In this document: positions 54,880-64,000 of the stretch, piece after piece | How positions within the stretch are numbered: the stretch's first letter is position 1 | Layout: each line of letters opens with the position of its first letter | Source: Pseudohongiella nitratireducens | Lineage (GTDB): Bacteria > Pseudomonadota > Gammaproteobacteria > Pseudomonadales > Pseudohongiellaceae | DNA: 64,000 nt | Direction of reading: 5' to 3' | Assembly: GCF_001642735.1 (NCBI RefSeq) | Contig: NZ_LWHM01000034.1 | Location: 71,152-135,151 of the forward strand | Program-made: the position numbers and the translations under genes | Notes under the pieces: generated by a model | What the model was told of the DNA's origin: nothing | The model's input: the letters and a program-made list of their open reading frames with translations, nothing else | Databases searched by the model: none

Positions 54880-56934
54880 ATGTCCAGCCCTTCCAATAAG
54901 CAGCCTCAAAAAGCACATCCAGAGAGACAGATTAAACCGGCAGTCATTGAATGGCAGCCTGACGGATCACCTTATTCTCCGGTGTTTGACGACGTCTATT
55001 TTTCCCGTGCCGGCGGTCTGGCCGAAACAGAGCATGTCTTTCTGCAGGCCAATAATCTGCTGCAACGGTGGCGAGACAAAGACCAGGCACTGGCTGATAA
55101 GGAGGGGAAGAACGGCACTTTTCTTCTATGTGAACTGGGTTTTGGCACGGGCCTTAACTTCCTGGCCTGCTGGAAACGTTGGCAACAGGCACAATGCAAG
55201 CACCTCAGGCTGCATTATGTCAGTTGTGAAAAACACCCGTTAACGCTGACAGACCTGACCCGTGCACTGTCTCAATGGCCAGAACTGGCACATTGGCGTG
55301 ACCAGTTACTGGCACAATACCATGACCATACCGCAGGCTGTCACCGCCTGGTGTTTGGCAATGTCACCCTGGATCTTTATTTCGGTGATGCCTTAACGCA
55401 ATTACGCAGCCACCCTGCCCGCATGCCAGTCGATTGCTGGTTTCTGGACGGGTTCACGCCACCCCACAATCCGGAGCTGTGGCAGGATGATCTGCTCGAG
55501 CTGATTGCCAGCCGGGCTGCGCCTGGCACAACAGTCAGTAGCTATAGCGTTACCGGTCGTGTTGTTCGCGCCTTGAAGAGTTATGGTTTCAGTGTCGAGA
55601 AGCCACCCGGTTTTGGCCACAAACGACAAATGCTCAAAGCCAGCCTGAGCGCAGAGCCAAGTGAACAGGTCGCTGCCAATGCCAAACCGCAGACAAGCAC
55701 AAACAAGCCGCGACCCCGCGCTGTCGTCGTTGGCGCAGGCCTGGCGGGTGCGACAACCGCTTATGCACTGGCTAAGCGTGGTTATGCGATCACTGTCATT
55801 GACGCGGCCCAGGAAGTGGCATCCGGCGCTTCCGGCAACCCGACGGCTGTTGTGCAGTTACGACTCAACCGGCAGCAGGATGCTCTCTGGCAGTTTCACT
55901 TGCACTGCTACCTGTTTGCACAGCGCTTTTATCATCAGCTGGATCTTGCTTCTGAGCAGCAAATTCAATGGTCACCCTGCGGTGTACTGACTCTCAATAG
56001 TGCTTACGCCAAAACGCGTCGCCGCTTTGAACCCGGTGAGTTCGACCATTATCCGAACCATGCGCTGGCTGAACTGACAGCAGAACAGTCTGCGCAGGAA
56101 ACGGGCTTTGATCTGACAGAAGCCGGGCTGTACCTGCCAGAGGGAGGCACCATCAACCCTAAGGCGACCACTGAATTTTGCCTGAGCCACCCCGCTATTA
56201 CGGTACAACTGAGCAGCCGAGTCGACTCGCTACACTATGAGCACGATCAGTGGCATTTGCTTGATGAGACAAACCAGAGCCTGGTTACGGCTGACATCGT
56301 CATACTGGCAAACAGTTTCGGTATTCAGGGGCTCGATGTCAGCGAACGCTTCCCTGTCAACCCGCTACGCGGTCAGGTCAGTCTGATACCAGCCACCGAA
56401 ATCAGTCAGACACAGCACGCTGTCATCTGTGGTGAGCGTTATCTGACTCCGGCAAACAACGGCTTTCACTGCGTCGGTGCCAGTTATGTCAAAGGCGCCA
56501 GCGATGACGCCATCTCAGCACAAGAGCACAAAGAAAACCGGGAGAAGCTGGGCATTGTCGGTGAGGTATTGGCTCTGTCTGAGGAAACGCCAACCCAAGG
56601 TCGCGCCAGTTTTCGTGGCAGCTCAGGTGATTACCTGCCGCTGGCCGGGGCTATTCCAGATCCGCTGACACCAAGTCGACAATATGGCGGCACCCGTCAT
56701 CTGCAATCCAGCGCCAGTGACAACAGTGTTGTCAGCAGATTACCAGGGCTTTATATCAATGCCGGACACGGTTCTCATGGCAGCGTTTCCTGTCCTTTGC
56801 TGGCAGAATACCTCGCGTCAATCATTGCTGGCGAACCCAGTCCCCTGAGTCTGGAACTGGCTGGCATTGTTGATCCCTGGCGATTTGACCAGCGGGAACA
56901 AAAACGTTTGCGCAAGCAAAATAAAGCCGGTTAA
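54880..56934 (+). CDS. mnmC: bifunctional tRNA mnm5s2U34 biosynthesis protein MnmC
   Basis: A 684-residue fusion. Residues about 1-250 are the SAM-dependent methyltransferase MnmD (CELGFGTGLNFLACW, then DCWFLDGFTPPHNPELW). Residues about 280-660 are the FAD oxidoreductase MnmC (VVGAGLAGATTAYALAKRGY, then SGNPTAVVQLRLNRQ). Together they turn cmnm5(s2)U34 into mnm5(s2)U34 on several tRNAs. The linker between domains is Ala/Thr-rich. Its last 4 nt overlap the convergent M18 peptidase gene. Confidence 0.95.
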   Translation: MSSPSNKQPQKAHPERQIKPAVIEWQPDGSPYSPVFDDVYFSRAGGLAETEHVFLQANNLLQRWRDKDQALADKEGKNGTFLLCELGFGTGLNFLACWKRWQQAQCKHLRLHYVSCEKHPLTLTDLTRALSQWPELAHWRDQLLAQYHDHTAGCHRLVFGNVTLDLYFGDALTQLRSHPARMPVDCWFLDGFTPPHNPELWQDDLLELIASRAAPGTTVSSYSVTGRVVRALKSYGFSVEKPPGFGHKRQMLKASLSAEPSEQVAANAKPQTSTNKPRPRAVVVGAGLAGATTAYALAKRGYAITVIDAAQEVASGASGNPTAVVQLRLNRQQDALWQFHLHCYLFAQRFYHQLDLASEQQIQWSPCGVLTLNSAYAKTRRRFEPGEFDHYPNHALAELTAEQSAQETGFDLTEAGLYLPEGGTINPKATTEFCLSHPAITVQLSSRVDSLHYEHDQWHLLDETNQSLVTADIVILANSFGIQGLDVSERFPVNPLRGQVSLIPATEISQTQHAVICGERYLTPANNGFHCVGASYVKGASDDAISAQEHKENREKLGIVGEVLALSEETPTQGRASFRGSSGDYLPLAGAIPDPLTPSRQYGGTRHLQSSASDNSVVSRLPGLYINAGHGSHGSVSCPLLAEYLASIIAGEPSPLSLELAGIVDPWRFDQREQKRLRKQNKAG

Positions 56935-58271
56935 GGCGTATCCGAGGTAAAGAAGTCGCACAGCGCTGCAGCCAGATAGGCCGCATCCTGACTGCCTGCT
57001 GTCTCACGAATGGAATGCATACCCCAGGTGGGTACGCCGATATCGATGGTTTCCACGCCAATGCCGGATGCTGTAATCGGACCAATGGTGCTGCCACAGC
57101 CCATATCGCTGCGCACCACAAAGGATTGATAAGGAACTTTGACGCGCTGACAGATATTCACAAATCGCGCAGTGGATTGACTGTTACTGGCATAACGCTG
57201 ATTGGCATTAATTTTTATCACTGGCCCCTGATTCAACAGCGGACCATGGCCAGCGTCGTGCTTATCGGCAAAATTGGGGTGTAACCCGTGTGCGTTATCA
57301 ATGGATAAAAACAGTGAGCGCCGGATCATGCGCTCAACAGCTTCTGATTGCTGATTGATCTCGGCATGCGAAAAGCGTGCGGCAATGCGTGATAGCACTG
57401 ACTGCAGAAACGGCCCCTGCGCACCACAGGCTGAAGCACTGCCCACCTCTTCATGGTCATTGCAAACCATCAGCGAGAACTGCCCTTTTTCCTGTTGCGC
57501 GGCATGCCGTATGGCATCCGTGCACAAAAAACAGCTTAGCAGGTTATCCAGCCGTGCAGATGTAATAAATTCATTATTGATCCCCACCATCGCCGGGGGT
57601 TGGGTATCGTATAAAAACAACTCATGTGCAAGCAGTTCGGAAAAATCGTCAACACCAAGCTGTTCACTCAACGCATCCGCTACCAGTGAGTCCAGCGTCG
57701 GCGTTGTCGCCTCCCCCTGATTCAGGGCAAAAACCGGCGGCAACTGTGTCTGCGGGTTAATCGTACGATTCGTATTGGCATCGCGATCAAGATGTATCGC
57801 CAGACTGGGCACCATGGCAATGGCACGTTGCCAATCCAGTAAGGCTGAAGCCAGTTCGCCATTTTTGCGTTTAAAGGCAACACGACCGGCAAGCGACAGA
57901 TCACGGTCAAACCATGGTGCCAGTAAGGCACCACCATAGACCTCCACCGCAAATTGCGTGGCTGCCTTATGCGGTTTTATGGCATTCGGCTTTAACTTCA
58001 GGCAAGGACTGTCAGTGTGCGCACCTGCCATGGCTATACCGGTTTCAGCCGGATCTGCGCGACCGGTGGTGAAGGCAATGATGGATGATTCATTGCGCGT
58101 CACGACATAGGCTTTATCCGGTTGCAGCTGCCAGACATCTTCTTCTTGAAGTAATTCAAAACCTGCAGCTTTCAGCATTGTGAGCATAGTCGCTGTGGCA
58201 TGAAACGGCGAAGGAGACTGTTGCAAAAACGGCAACAGCTCCTTATTGATGGCAGATGCGTTCACTGACAT
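56931..58271 (-). CDS. M18 family aminopeptidase
   Basis: A 446-residue zinc aminopeptidase of the aspartyl type (DAP/ApeB). Metal and catalytic residues are in AGAHTDSPCLKLKP, ND-HEEVGSASACGAQGP, and SIDNAHGLHPN. It forms large tetrahedral oligomers in the cytoplasm and removes N-terminal residues, often acidic ones. Length is typical. Confidence 0.93.
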   Translation of the reverse strand: MSVNASAINKELLPFLQQSPSPFHATATMLTMLKAAGFELLQEEDVWQLQPDKAYVVTRNESSIIAFTTGRADPAETGIAMAGAHTDSPCLKLKPNAIKPHKAATQFAVEVYGGALLAPWFDRDLSLAGRVAFKRKNGELASALLDWQRAIAMVPSLAIHLDRDANTNRTINPQTQLPPVFALNQGEATTPTLDSLVADALSEQLGVDDFSELLAHELFLYDTQPPAMVGINNEFITSARLDNLLSCFLCTDAIRHAAQQEKGQFSLMVCNDHEEVGSASACGAQGPFLQSVLSRIAARFSHAEINQQSEAVERMIRRSLFLSIDNAHGLHPNFADKHDAGHGPLLNQGPVIKINANQRYASNSQSTARFVNICQRVKVPYQSFVVRSDMGCGSTIGPITASGIGVETIDIGVPTWGMHSIRETAGSQDAAYLAAALCDFFTSDTP

Positions 58272-58304
58272 GGATTCCTTAACTGATATCGGTTATCGAA
58301 ACAA

Positions 58305-58994
58305 TTACTGGCTAACCACTTCCAGCAGTTCGACATCAAACACCAGGGCGGCAAATGGCGGGATAGGACCCTGACCATTTTGGCCGTAGGCCAGCTCAGA
58401 AGGAATGTAGAAACGGTATTTGTCACCGGTCTCCATCAGCTGCAGGCCTTCTGTCCAGCCAGGAATGACCTGGTTCAGGGCAAACTCAGTTGGCTCGCCG
58501 CGCTCAATTGAGCTGTCAAACACGTCACCATTGCTGAGACGGCCTTCGTAATGAGCCAACACAGTGTCTGTCTCTGCAGGTGATACGCCACCATCACCTT
58601 CTTCCAGCACTTCGTATTGCAACCCTGAGTCTGTCACCATGACACCGTCGCGCTGAGCATTTTGCTCCAGAAAAGCCATGGATTCGGCGCGAGCAGCTTC
58701 CACCTGAGCCTGTTGCTCGGCAACCATTTGCTGCTGAAACGCCTGTAAGGCGGCCATGATTTGCTCCTGCGAAAGCTGGACATTGTCTTCCAGGCTGTCT
58801 TGCAGGCCCTGCATGAAGATTTCTACATCAACATCCTGCGCCAAACCTTGCTGCATTAAACCCTGACCGATGTTAACGCCGATAGAATATGAAATTTGAG
58901 AATCCTGGTCAGTCAGGTCCTGTGCCTGCACGGCAGTACCCAGCATCATTGAAGAAACAGCCAGAGACAGGCCAGCAGCGCGTAAGTAACTCAT
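58305..58994 (-). CDS. periplasmic FKBP-type peptidyl-prolyl isomerase
   Basis: A 229-residue protein: signal peptide (ending in GTAVQA), an N-terminal dimerisation helix region (SYSIGVNIGQGLMQQGL, then a Gln-rich helix AALQAFQQQMVAEQQAQVEA), and a C-terminal FKBP domain (VLAHYEGRLSNGDVFDSS, IPGWTEGLQLM, YRFYIPSELAYG). It matches FklB/Mip-type isomerases that assist folding in the periplasm. It is adjacent to the peptidase gene by 33 nt, likely co-transcribed. Confidence 0.93.
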   Translation of the reverse strand: MSYLRAAGLSLAVSSMMLGTAVQAQDLTDQDSQISYSIGVNIGQGLMQQGLAQDVDVEIFMQGLQDSLEDNVQLSQEQIMAALQAFQQQMVAEQQAQVEAARAESMAFLEQNAQRDGVMVTDSGLQYEVLEEGDGGVSPAETDTVLAHYEGRLSNGDVFDSSIERGEPTEFALNQVIPGWTEGLQLMETGDKYRFYIPSELAYGQNGQGPIPPFAALVFDVELLEVVSQ

Positions 58995-59166
58995 ATAATT
59001 TTCCTGTTTTGCATCAAGTATTGCATTAATAAGGCGAATAAAATGTTCGCACGCAGTCTAAACTGAACTGGCAGGTAATTTCCAGTGCCACCCAAGTGGC
59101 GCATTGCCTGCTACCCGGGCTTCCGCTATGCTCGCTGTTTCAACCTGTCGCTCAGGATGGAGTTTT

Positions 59167-59670
59167 ATGAGCAAATTAGGCCTCACGCTGGCTATCATCT
59201 TCCTTTCAGTAAGCTGCACAAGACAGTTTGCGGTCAGTGTTAACAACAATGTGCTTTATGATCCACGCCCCAACAGCGTGGTCATGGTGGAAGACCCAGG
59301 CCTGCAGAGCTGCATCAATCTGGCTCTGGAACAACAAGGCGGCGGCGACCCGGCCAGCATCCGCATCCTGACCTGCCCCTATCTGGAAATTGTCAGCCTG
59401 TCCGGCATTTTTGTTCTGGAAAACCTGCAGTATCTCGACTTGTCAGGTAACCAGGTTGAAAATTTCGACCCATTGATGCGGTTATCCCGGCTAAGTTCGA
59501 TCAATGCGCCGGAGAACAACCTCAAAGACATTGGTGGCGTGCTTGATATCCCCAGCCTGACATCGGCAGTATTGACAGGGAATAACAATATTCCCTGTGA
59601 CCAGCTTGATGATTTACAGGAGCGGTTGAACAGCAGCCTGCTAAGACCCGAAAGCTGTCGGCGCTCCTGA
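59167..59670 (+). CDS. lipoprotein with short leucine-rich repeats
   Basis: A 167-residue protein with a lipoprotein signal (hydrophobic core, then LSVSC, with Cys at about residue 17). Residues about 80-140 show leucine-rich repeats: LENLQYLDLSGNQVENFDPL, then LSRLSSINAPENNLKDIGGV and IPSLTSAVLTGNN. This is a minimal LRR surface, likely for protein binding. A GGAG site precedes the ATG at 59167; the longer upstream frame is rejected. Its 3' end overlaps the convergent miaE gene by 30 nt. Confidence 0.75.
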   Translation: MSKLGLTLAIIFLSVSCTRQFAVSVNNNVLYDPRPNSVVMVEDPGLQSCINLALEQQGGGDPASIRILTCPYLEIVSLSGIFVLENLQYLDLSGNQVENFDPLMRLSRLSSINAPENNLKDIGGVLDIPSLTSAVLTGNNNIPCDQLDDLQERLNSSLLRPESCRRS

Positions 59671-60300
59671 ACTAATAGCGACCGGCACACCACTATGGAA
59701 GCGGAAACACTCATCCGGGGATTCAATCAGACTTTTCTCACGTGCCAGGTAGAAAGCCACCCTGGCGTCAACATCCTCACCTGGCATGGCGTATTGATGC
59801 GCTAAAGACAGGTAATCCTGAAAATGTCTGGCCTCTGAACGCAGCAGGCTACGGTAGTATTTTGCCAGCGTCTCATCCAGGCGCGGTGCCAGGGCATAAA
59901 AACGCTCACAGGATCGTGCCTCAACAATGGCCCCGATAATCAGGCTGTCTATCAGCGCACCATGGCGATCCGTACGCATTCCTTCTCGCAAGGCCCCCGC
60001 ATAGCGGGATGGACCAATTCGTTCGTAATCAATATCTCGCTCACGCATCAGGTTAACAACCTGCTCGAAATGCAGCAGCTCCTCACGCGCTAACTGAGAC
60101 ATTTTGATTAGCAGGTCACTGCGATCGACATAGCGATACATAAGCGTCATCGCATTGGAGGCCGCTTTTTTCTCGCAATTGGCGTGATCCATTAACAGGA
60201 GAGGTAATTGCCGGACGGCTTCGTCCAGCCAGGCTGCTGGCGTTTCGCAAGGCAAAAACGCCAGCAGCTCTTCTATGGCACTGCGATCCCATTTACTCAT
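59641..60300 (-). CDS. miaE: tRNA-(ms2io6A)-hydroxylase
   Basis: A 219-residue diiron hydroxylase that hydroxylates the isopentenyl group of ms2i6A37 in tRNA. The four-helix bundle carries the iron ligands in HANCEKKAASNAM, REELLHFEQV, and EARSCERFYAL with SEARHFQDYL. It follows bamC by 14 nt on the same strand. Confidence 0.93.
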   Translation of the reverse strand: MSKWDRSAIEELLAFLPCETPAAWLDEAVRQLPLLLMDHANCEKKAASNAMTLMYRYVDRSDLLIKMSQLAREELLHFEQVVNLMRERDIDYERIGPSRYAGALREGMRTDRHGALIDSLIIGAIVEARSCERFYALAPRLDETLAKYYRSLLRSEARHFQDYLSLAHQYAMPGEDVDARVAFYLAREKSLIESPDECFRFHSGVPVAISSGAPTAFGS

Positions 60301-60314
60301 GTTCGGCAGCGGTA

Positions 60315-61379
60315 TCAGACCAGATTATCGTTCAGCGTGCGGATCAACAGATCCTGCTGATAAGGTGCTGGTTCGCCATCCACAACTCGGGCACGAACCG
60401 TGACACCCGTACTGGTTTCAACCAGGTCAATCTCGAAGGTGCGTTCCTCAATCTCATCATCACCACCAAAGAGGCGGGAGAAGAAACCAGGTTCATCACC
60501 ATCTTCTGTACCCGTGAAGACAACCTGCATGGTCGCCGCATCGCGATCAGACCCGACCACTTCAATGCCGGCATTATTCAGCGATTGGGTAACCTGACTC
60601 CAGGCCCGCTCCGGATCAATACGCAAATCCAGTCGGGTATCGCCGCTGCGGGTGGCATCAATACTGGCTTTGCCCTGCACTTCTATGCTGCCGGCCAGCA
60701 TGGAAACTGACGACCCACGATAAATGTCGGTCCGATCGGCCAGATACTGTGAAATGGATACCAGGAAGGTCGCTTCGCGTTCAATATTGGTGGAATCTTC
60801 CGGCCAGGTGATCGGCATGCCTTCAATGCTGCTGCCATCATCACTGGTTTGCAGCACATAAACTTCGGAGTTACCGGCATGCAGGCCGGGCTCAACCCAG
60901 ACCCGATAGCGGTTGCGCAGATCGCTGTCTGCTTCCGGTACCCAGGTGGTTTCCATGATGCCACTTTCCGGGTCATCAATAGCTAACTGAATGCCTTCCG
61001 ACACAAAGTAGTCACGCAATCGGGGCCATACCTGGCCAGGGGTTGCACCAAGCACAATCCAGGCACGATCACCAAAACGTTGAATAACCACCTCGGTTCT
61101 GACGCGGGTATCAATTGGCTTAGGCGGTGGCGGCGTTTCGTACAATGCCCTTTCGCCAGGAGCCTCCGGCGGAATGTAGTACAGATCATCAATCGTGAAA
61201 CTGTCCAGATCCGACGGTATATTCATTGGCTCTGTCATTTCCGCCTGCAGGTATTCGCCCTGACGATCACGGAACATGCCATCTTCACCGGTCAATCCCA
61301 GCCAGGAACATCCCGGCATGATCAGCAACATGGCCGATACAGAAACAAAGCGGCAAAGGCTCGGCGTAACTACTTTCAT
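60315..61379 (-). CDS. bamC: outer membrane protein assembly factor BamC
   Basis: A 354-residue lipoprotein (lipobox MPGC, Cys near residue 19) of the Bam complex that inserts outer membrane proteins. An N-terminal unstructured part (MNIPSDLDSFTIDDLYYIPP) is known to bind BamD. Two helix-grip domains follow (QVWPRLRDYFVSEGIQLAID and RAWSQVTQSLNNAGIEVV). The ATG at 61379 lies after AAGGGG; dapA ends 13 nt upstream, the usual dapA-bamC pair. Confidence 0.93.
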   Translation of the reverse strand: MKVVTPSLCRFVSVSAMLLIMPGCSWLGLTGEDGMFRDRQGEYLQAEMTEPMNIPSDLDSFTIDDLYYIPPEAPGERALYETPPPPKPIDTRVRTEVVIQRFGDRAWIVLGATPGQVWPRLRDYFVSEGIQLAIDDPESGIMETTWVPEADSDLRNRYRVWVEPGLHAGNSEVYVLQTSDDGSSIEGMPITWPEDSTNIEREATFLVSISQYLADRTDIYRGSSVSMLAGSIEVQGKASIDATRSGDTRLDLRIDPERAWSQVTQSLNNAGIEVVGSDRDAATMQVVFTGTEDGDEPGFFSRLFGGDDEIEERTFEIDLVETSTGVTVRARVVDGEPAPYQQDLLIRTLNDNLV

Positions 61380-61392
61380 ATTGACCCCTTGC

Positions 61393-62268
61393 TTAGTCCA
61401 GTCCGGCGTGTCGAATCGCTTCACGCACCGGTATGTGATAGGCCTCGTTCAGCGGAACCAGTGGCAAACGAATACCGTTTTGAATATGCCCCAGTTCAGC
61501 CAGCGCCCATTTCACAGGTACCGGGTTCGCTTCCAGGAATAAGGAATTATGCAGACCGGCCAACCTGGCATTGAGCAGACTGGCTTTTTCCTGTTCACCC
61601 GCCAGTGCCAGACGACACATCTCATGCATTTGTGCAGGCGCCACATTGGCTGTCACCGAAATATCGCCTTTACCTCCGGCCAGGATCAGATCCAGAGCAG
61701 TGGCATCATCACCACTGTAAATAGCAATCCGGTCAGCACACAGACTGATAACCTGCTTGCCACGATCGAGGTCACCGGTGGCTTCTTTCAGGCCGATAAT
61801 CCGTTCATGATCAGCCAGACGTGCCACCGTCTCCGGCAGAAGGTCACAACCTGTCCGCGATGGGACATTGTAAAGAATCTGCGGGATATCGACTTCATTG
61901 GCGATACGCATGAAGTGCTGATACAGCCCTTCCTGGCTCGGCTTGTTATAGTAAGGGGTCACCAGCAGCGCAGCGTCAGCACCCTCTTCTTTAGCGGCTT
62001 TGGTGTAATAAATCGCTTCTTCCGTCGAATTCGAGCCTGTCCCGGCGATCACCGGAATCCTGCCACGTACTGCCTTAATACTCCGGGCAATCACAGCACA
62101 ATGCTCTTCCATCGTGAGTGTCGGAGACTCACCTGTGGTACCTACCACGACAACAGCGTCAGTGCCGCTGTCTACATGCCACTCCAGTAACCGATCCAAC
62201 GCCTCAAAATCCAGATCCCCATTGGGGTGCATCGGCGTGACAATGGCTACAATACTGCCCTGAATCAT
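61393..62268 (-). CDS. dapA: 4-hydroxy-tetrahydrodipicolinate synthase
   Basis: A 291-residue enzyme condensing pyruvate with aspartate semialdehyde, the first committed step of diaminopimelate and lysine synthesis. Pyruvate-binding TTGESPTLTMEEH, the active-site Tyr in YNVPSRTGCDL, the Schiff-base Lys in IIGLKEATGDL, and SGDDATALDLILAGGKGDISV are all present. It is first in the dapA-bamC-miaE run. Confidence 0.98.
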   Translation of the reverse strand: MIQGSIVAIVTPMHPNGDLDFEALDRLLEWHVDSGTDAVVVVGTTGESPTLTMEEHCAVIARSIKAVRGRIPVIAGTGSNSTEEAIYYTKAAKEEGADAALLVTPYYNKPSQEGLYQHFMRIANEVDIPQILYNVPSRTGCDLLPETVARLADHERIIGLKEATGDLDRGKQVISLCADRIAIYSGDDATALDLILAGGKGDISVTANVAPAQMHEMCRLALAGEQEKASLLNARLAGLHNSLFLEANPVPVKWALAELGHIQNGIRLPLVPLNEAYHIPVREAIRHAGLD

Positions 62269-62375
62269 TCAATAACCTCAAACATATTTGGTGTCGCCAG
62301 GCTGTGGACTTTACCACATGGGCCTATTGACACAAAAATCTGACAACAAAAACCTGAACTGCGCAAAAAAACGCG

Positions 62376-63446
62376 TCACTCATTGTAGGATGTATCTTCG
62401 TAATGTGTTGGCCAGGCACTGATGATCGCCTTGATCAACGTTGCCAGCGGAATGGCGAAAAACACCCCGGCCAGCCCCCATAATCCGCCAAATACCAATA
62501 CCGCTGCAATAATTGCCACCGGATGCAGATTGACCGTTTCCGAGAAAATAATAGGCACCAGCACATTGGCATCCAGCAGCTGGATGACGGTATAGACCGC
62601 TAATACGGTAAAAAATTCACTGCCCATGCCCCACTGCACGTAAGCGACCGCCATAACAGGTACCACAACCACGCCAACGCCAATGAACGGGACCACCACA
62701 CTCAGCCCCATCAGAATGGCCAGCAGCAAGGTATAATTCATGCCCAGCACACTGAAGGCGATATAGCTGCTGCCACCGACAATCAGTATTTCCAGGAACT
62801 TGCCACGCACGTAGTTGGCGACCTGTAAATCCATCTCATCCCAGATCTTGCGCATCAGGGGCCGATGTCTTGGTAACAGGCCGGCCACCCAGTCGACCAG
62901 CACCCGCTTGTCTTTCATCATAAAGAACACCAGCACCGGCACCAGCACAATAAAAATAATCCAGGAAAAAATATTGGGAATGCTGGAAATGGATGTGGAC
63001 ACCACATATTGCCCGAGAATTGCCAGTTCGCTCCGGATACCGGCAATGAATTCCTGAATTTGCTGTTCGGACACCATGTTCGGGTAATTTTCCGGCAACA
63101 CCATCAACAAGGCCTGCCCTTCGCTGATCAGCCTGGGCAACTCATTGATCAACCTGACTGACTGATTCCAGGCCTGCGGCAGGATCAATAGTAACAGCGC
63201 CATAAATGTGCTGATAAAAAAGGTGTAAACGATGACCACCGCCCCCAGATAAGGGACATTGAACCTGACCAGCGAATTGACCATGCCTTGGAGCAGGTAA
63301 GCAATAATCAGCGCTACAATCAGTGGTGCCAACGTCGACCCCAGCGTCAGCAACACCAGTAAGGCACCCAGCAGGATCAGGGTGAATATGACGGACTCTT
63401 CATCATGGAAGTAACGATCGAGAAAACCACGAAAGAAATTGCGCAT
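62376..63446 (-). CDS. AI-2E family transporter (PerM-like)
   Basis: A 356-residue membrane protein with about eight helices. It matches the AI-2E/PerM family, seen in VLVFFMMKDKRVLVDWVAG, LPRHRPLMRKIWDEMDLQVANYVRG and GLSVVVPFIGVGVVVVP. Family members act as permeases, sodium/proton-linked exporters or autoinducer exporters; the substrate is not known. It begins 5 nt after tusA. The earlier in-frame TTG is rejected. Confidence 0.88.
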   Translation of the reverse strand: MRNFFRGFLDRYFHDEESVIFTLILLGALLVLLTLGSTLAPLIVALIIAYLLQGMVNSLVRFNVPYLGAVVIVYTFFISTFMALLLLILPQAWNQSVRLINELPRLISEGQALLMVLPENYPNMVSEQQIQEFIAGIRSELAILGQYVVSTSISSIPNIFSWIIFIVLVPVLVFFMMKDKRVLVDWVAGLLPRHRPLMRKIWDEMDLQVANYVRGKFLEILIVGGSSYIAFSVLGMNYTLLLAILMGLSVVVPFIGVGVVVVPVMAVAYVQWGMGSEFFTVLAVYTVIQLLDANVLVPIIFSETVNLHPVAIIAAVLVFGGLWGLAGVFFAIPLATLIKAIISAWPTHYEDTSYNE

Positions 63447-63451
63447 GCGCG

Positions 63452-63688
63452 TTAACTGCCTTTGCGAATCCAATAACTGTATGTGCCGCCTTCTTTCTCA
63501 AAAGCGAGTATCTGGTGTCTGCTGTGCTCAACAAAGGCATGAAAATCGCGTTCCGAGCCTGGGTCAGTGGCAATCACTTTAAGCACCTGCTCCACGTCCA
63601 GTGCATTCAGCGCCAGTTTGGCCTTGAGCAGAGGCATGGGGCACTGCAGGCCGCTCACATCCAGTTCTTGATCAGTATTTATTTCCAT
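63452..63688 (-). CDS. tusA: TusA family sulfurtransferase
   Basis: A 78-residue protein with the active Cys in GLQCPMPLLKAK near the N-terminus and the typical alpha-beta fold. TusA relays persulfide sulfur from IscS to tRNA thiolation or cofactor synthesis. The tusA-perM pair beside an M48 metalloprotease is familiar from pseudomonads. Confidence 0.92.
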   Translation of the reverse strand: MEINTDQELDVSGLQCPMPLLKAKLALNALDVEQVLKVIATDPGSERDFHAFVEHSRHQILAFEKEGGTYSYWIRKGS

Positions 63689-63872
63689 GCCCGCATTCTA
63701 GCAAGCATTGCGCTGGGCGACTATATGACACTGACAAGGCTATGGAATTATTTATGCTAAGATGGGTCTAATAGTATGGAATAACATGGACACTCCATCA
63801 TTACGTGGCGTGCGTCTTAAGTAAATCAGGCAGTAGATCTTGGCAGTTGAGACAGTGACAAACAAACCCGTC

Positions 63873-64000
63873 ATGGCAGACAATCAACGAATGAACGGCT
63901 GCGGGACCCCCCGTAAAATCTCGCGCCTGGGCAAAATAACCTTCTCCATAGGGTTATGCACATCACTGGCATTGTCTTCGCTTTCCCCATTGACCCCGGC
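63873..64000 (+). CDS. start of an exported protein, possibly BepA-like M48 metalloprotease (partial)
   Basis: An ATG at 63873 (MADNQRMNGCGTPRKISRLG) opens a frame that runs off the right edge after 42 codons. A hydrophobic stretch (ITFSIGLCTSLALSSLS) is a signal peptide. In Pseudomonas a BepA-type M48 protease lies here, divergent from tusA, so this is the likely product; only the neighbourhood supports it. An in-frame GTG lies upstream. Confidence 0.45.
   Translation, partial: MADNQRMNGCGTPRKISRLGKITFSIGLCTSLALSSLSPLTP

Overview
This window looks like a chromosome segment of a free-living, probably marine gammaproteobacterium. The evidence is a complete Na+-translocating NADH:quinone reductase operon (nqrA-F with apbE and nqrM), soluble transhydrogenase SthA, aconitase B, BamC, RF2 with its frameshift, MnmC, MiaE, and gene neighbourhoods familiar from Pseudomonas and Cellvibrio/Oceanospirillum-like bacteria (ppiB-lpxH opposite glnS-cysS; dapA-bamC; tusA-perM; nadK-glpG; prfB-lysS). 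A genus cannot be fixed from the sequence alone. Most of the DNA is ordinary, tightly packed housekeeping sequence.

Layout. 1-3056 (minus): a DUF4389 membrane protein with a long repeat tail running off the left edge, gpsA, sthA. 3135-10392 (minus): nqrABCDEF followed by apbE and nqrM, with a strong hairpin between nqrF and apbE. 10841-12538: an N-terminally extended GAPDH, divergent from mfd (12539-15985). 16070-20517: an HPP membrane protein, an alanine/glycine:cation symporter, a CsiV-like protein and methylthioinosine phosphorylase. 20518-24107: a large unexplained foldback, tRNA-Arg, a Tat-exported protein of unknown function, a complete IS3-family element with 3-bp target duplication, then tRNA-His and tRNA-Pro. 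24190-28837: cysS and glnS (minus), ppiB and lpxH (plus).

28838-33911 is the accessory region. Downstream of lpxH lie a Nudix hydrolase, a decayed RelE/HigB-like toxin with an intact antitoxin, a class II Fic protein, an orphan HicB and a MOSC protein. All are on the plus strand and most are AT-rich. They are separated by three recognisable integron attC sites and one half-site that share a central core. This is a cassette array with no integrase in the window (a CALIN or the remnant of a chromosomal integron). A CPBP/CAAX-type membrane protease follows.

33945-49127 returns to core genes: a DUF1289 protein, acnB, a small lipoprotein, a periplasmic PQQ-type sugar dehydrogenase, a secreted unknown, then a minus-strand run reprolysin-like metalloprotease - nadK - glpG - yeaC - DUF2797 - pepN, and a PLP-dependent deaminase. 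A tRNA-Val/tRNA-Asp operon, queD, an FAD reductase, ung, lysS, prfB (frameshift), mnmC, an M18 aminopeptidase, an FKBP isomerase, an LRR-like lipoprotein, miaE, bamC, dapA, perM, tusA and the start of an exported protein (probably BepA-like) fill the rest.

The most interesting items are the integrase-less cassette array with its toxin-antitoxin relics, the 159-nt foldback at 20629-20787, the hexanucleotide repeat tail at the left edge, and the uncharacterised exported proteins at 21280, 39428 and 45738.
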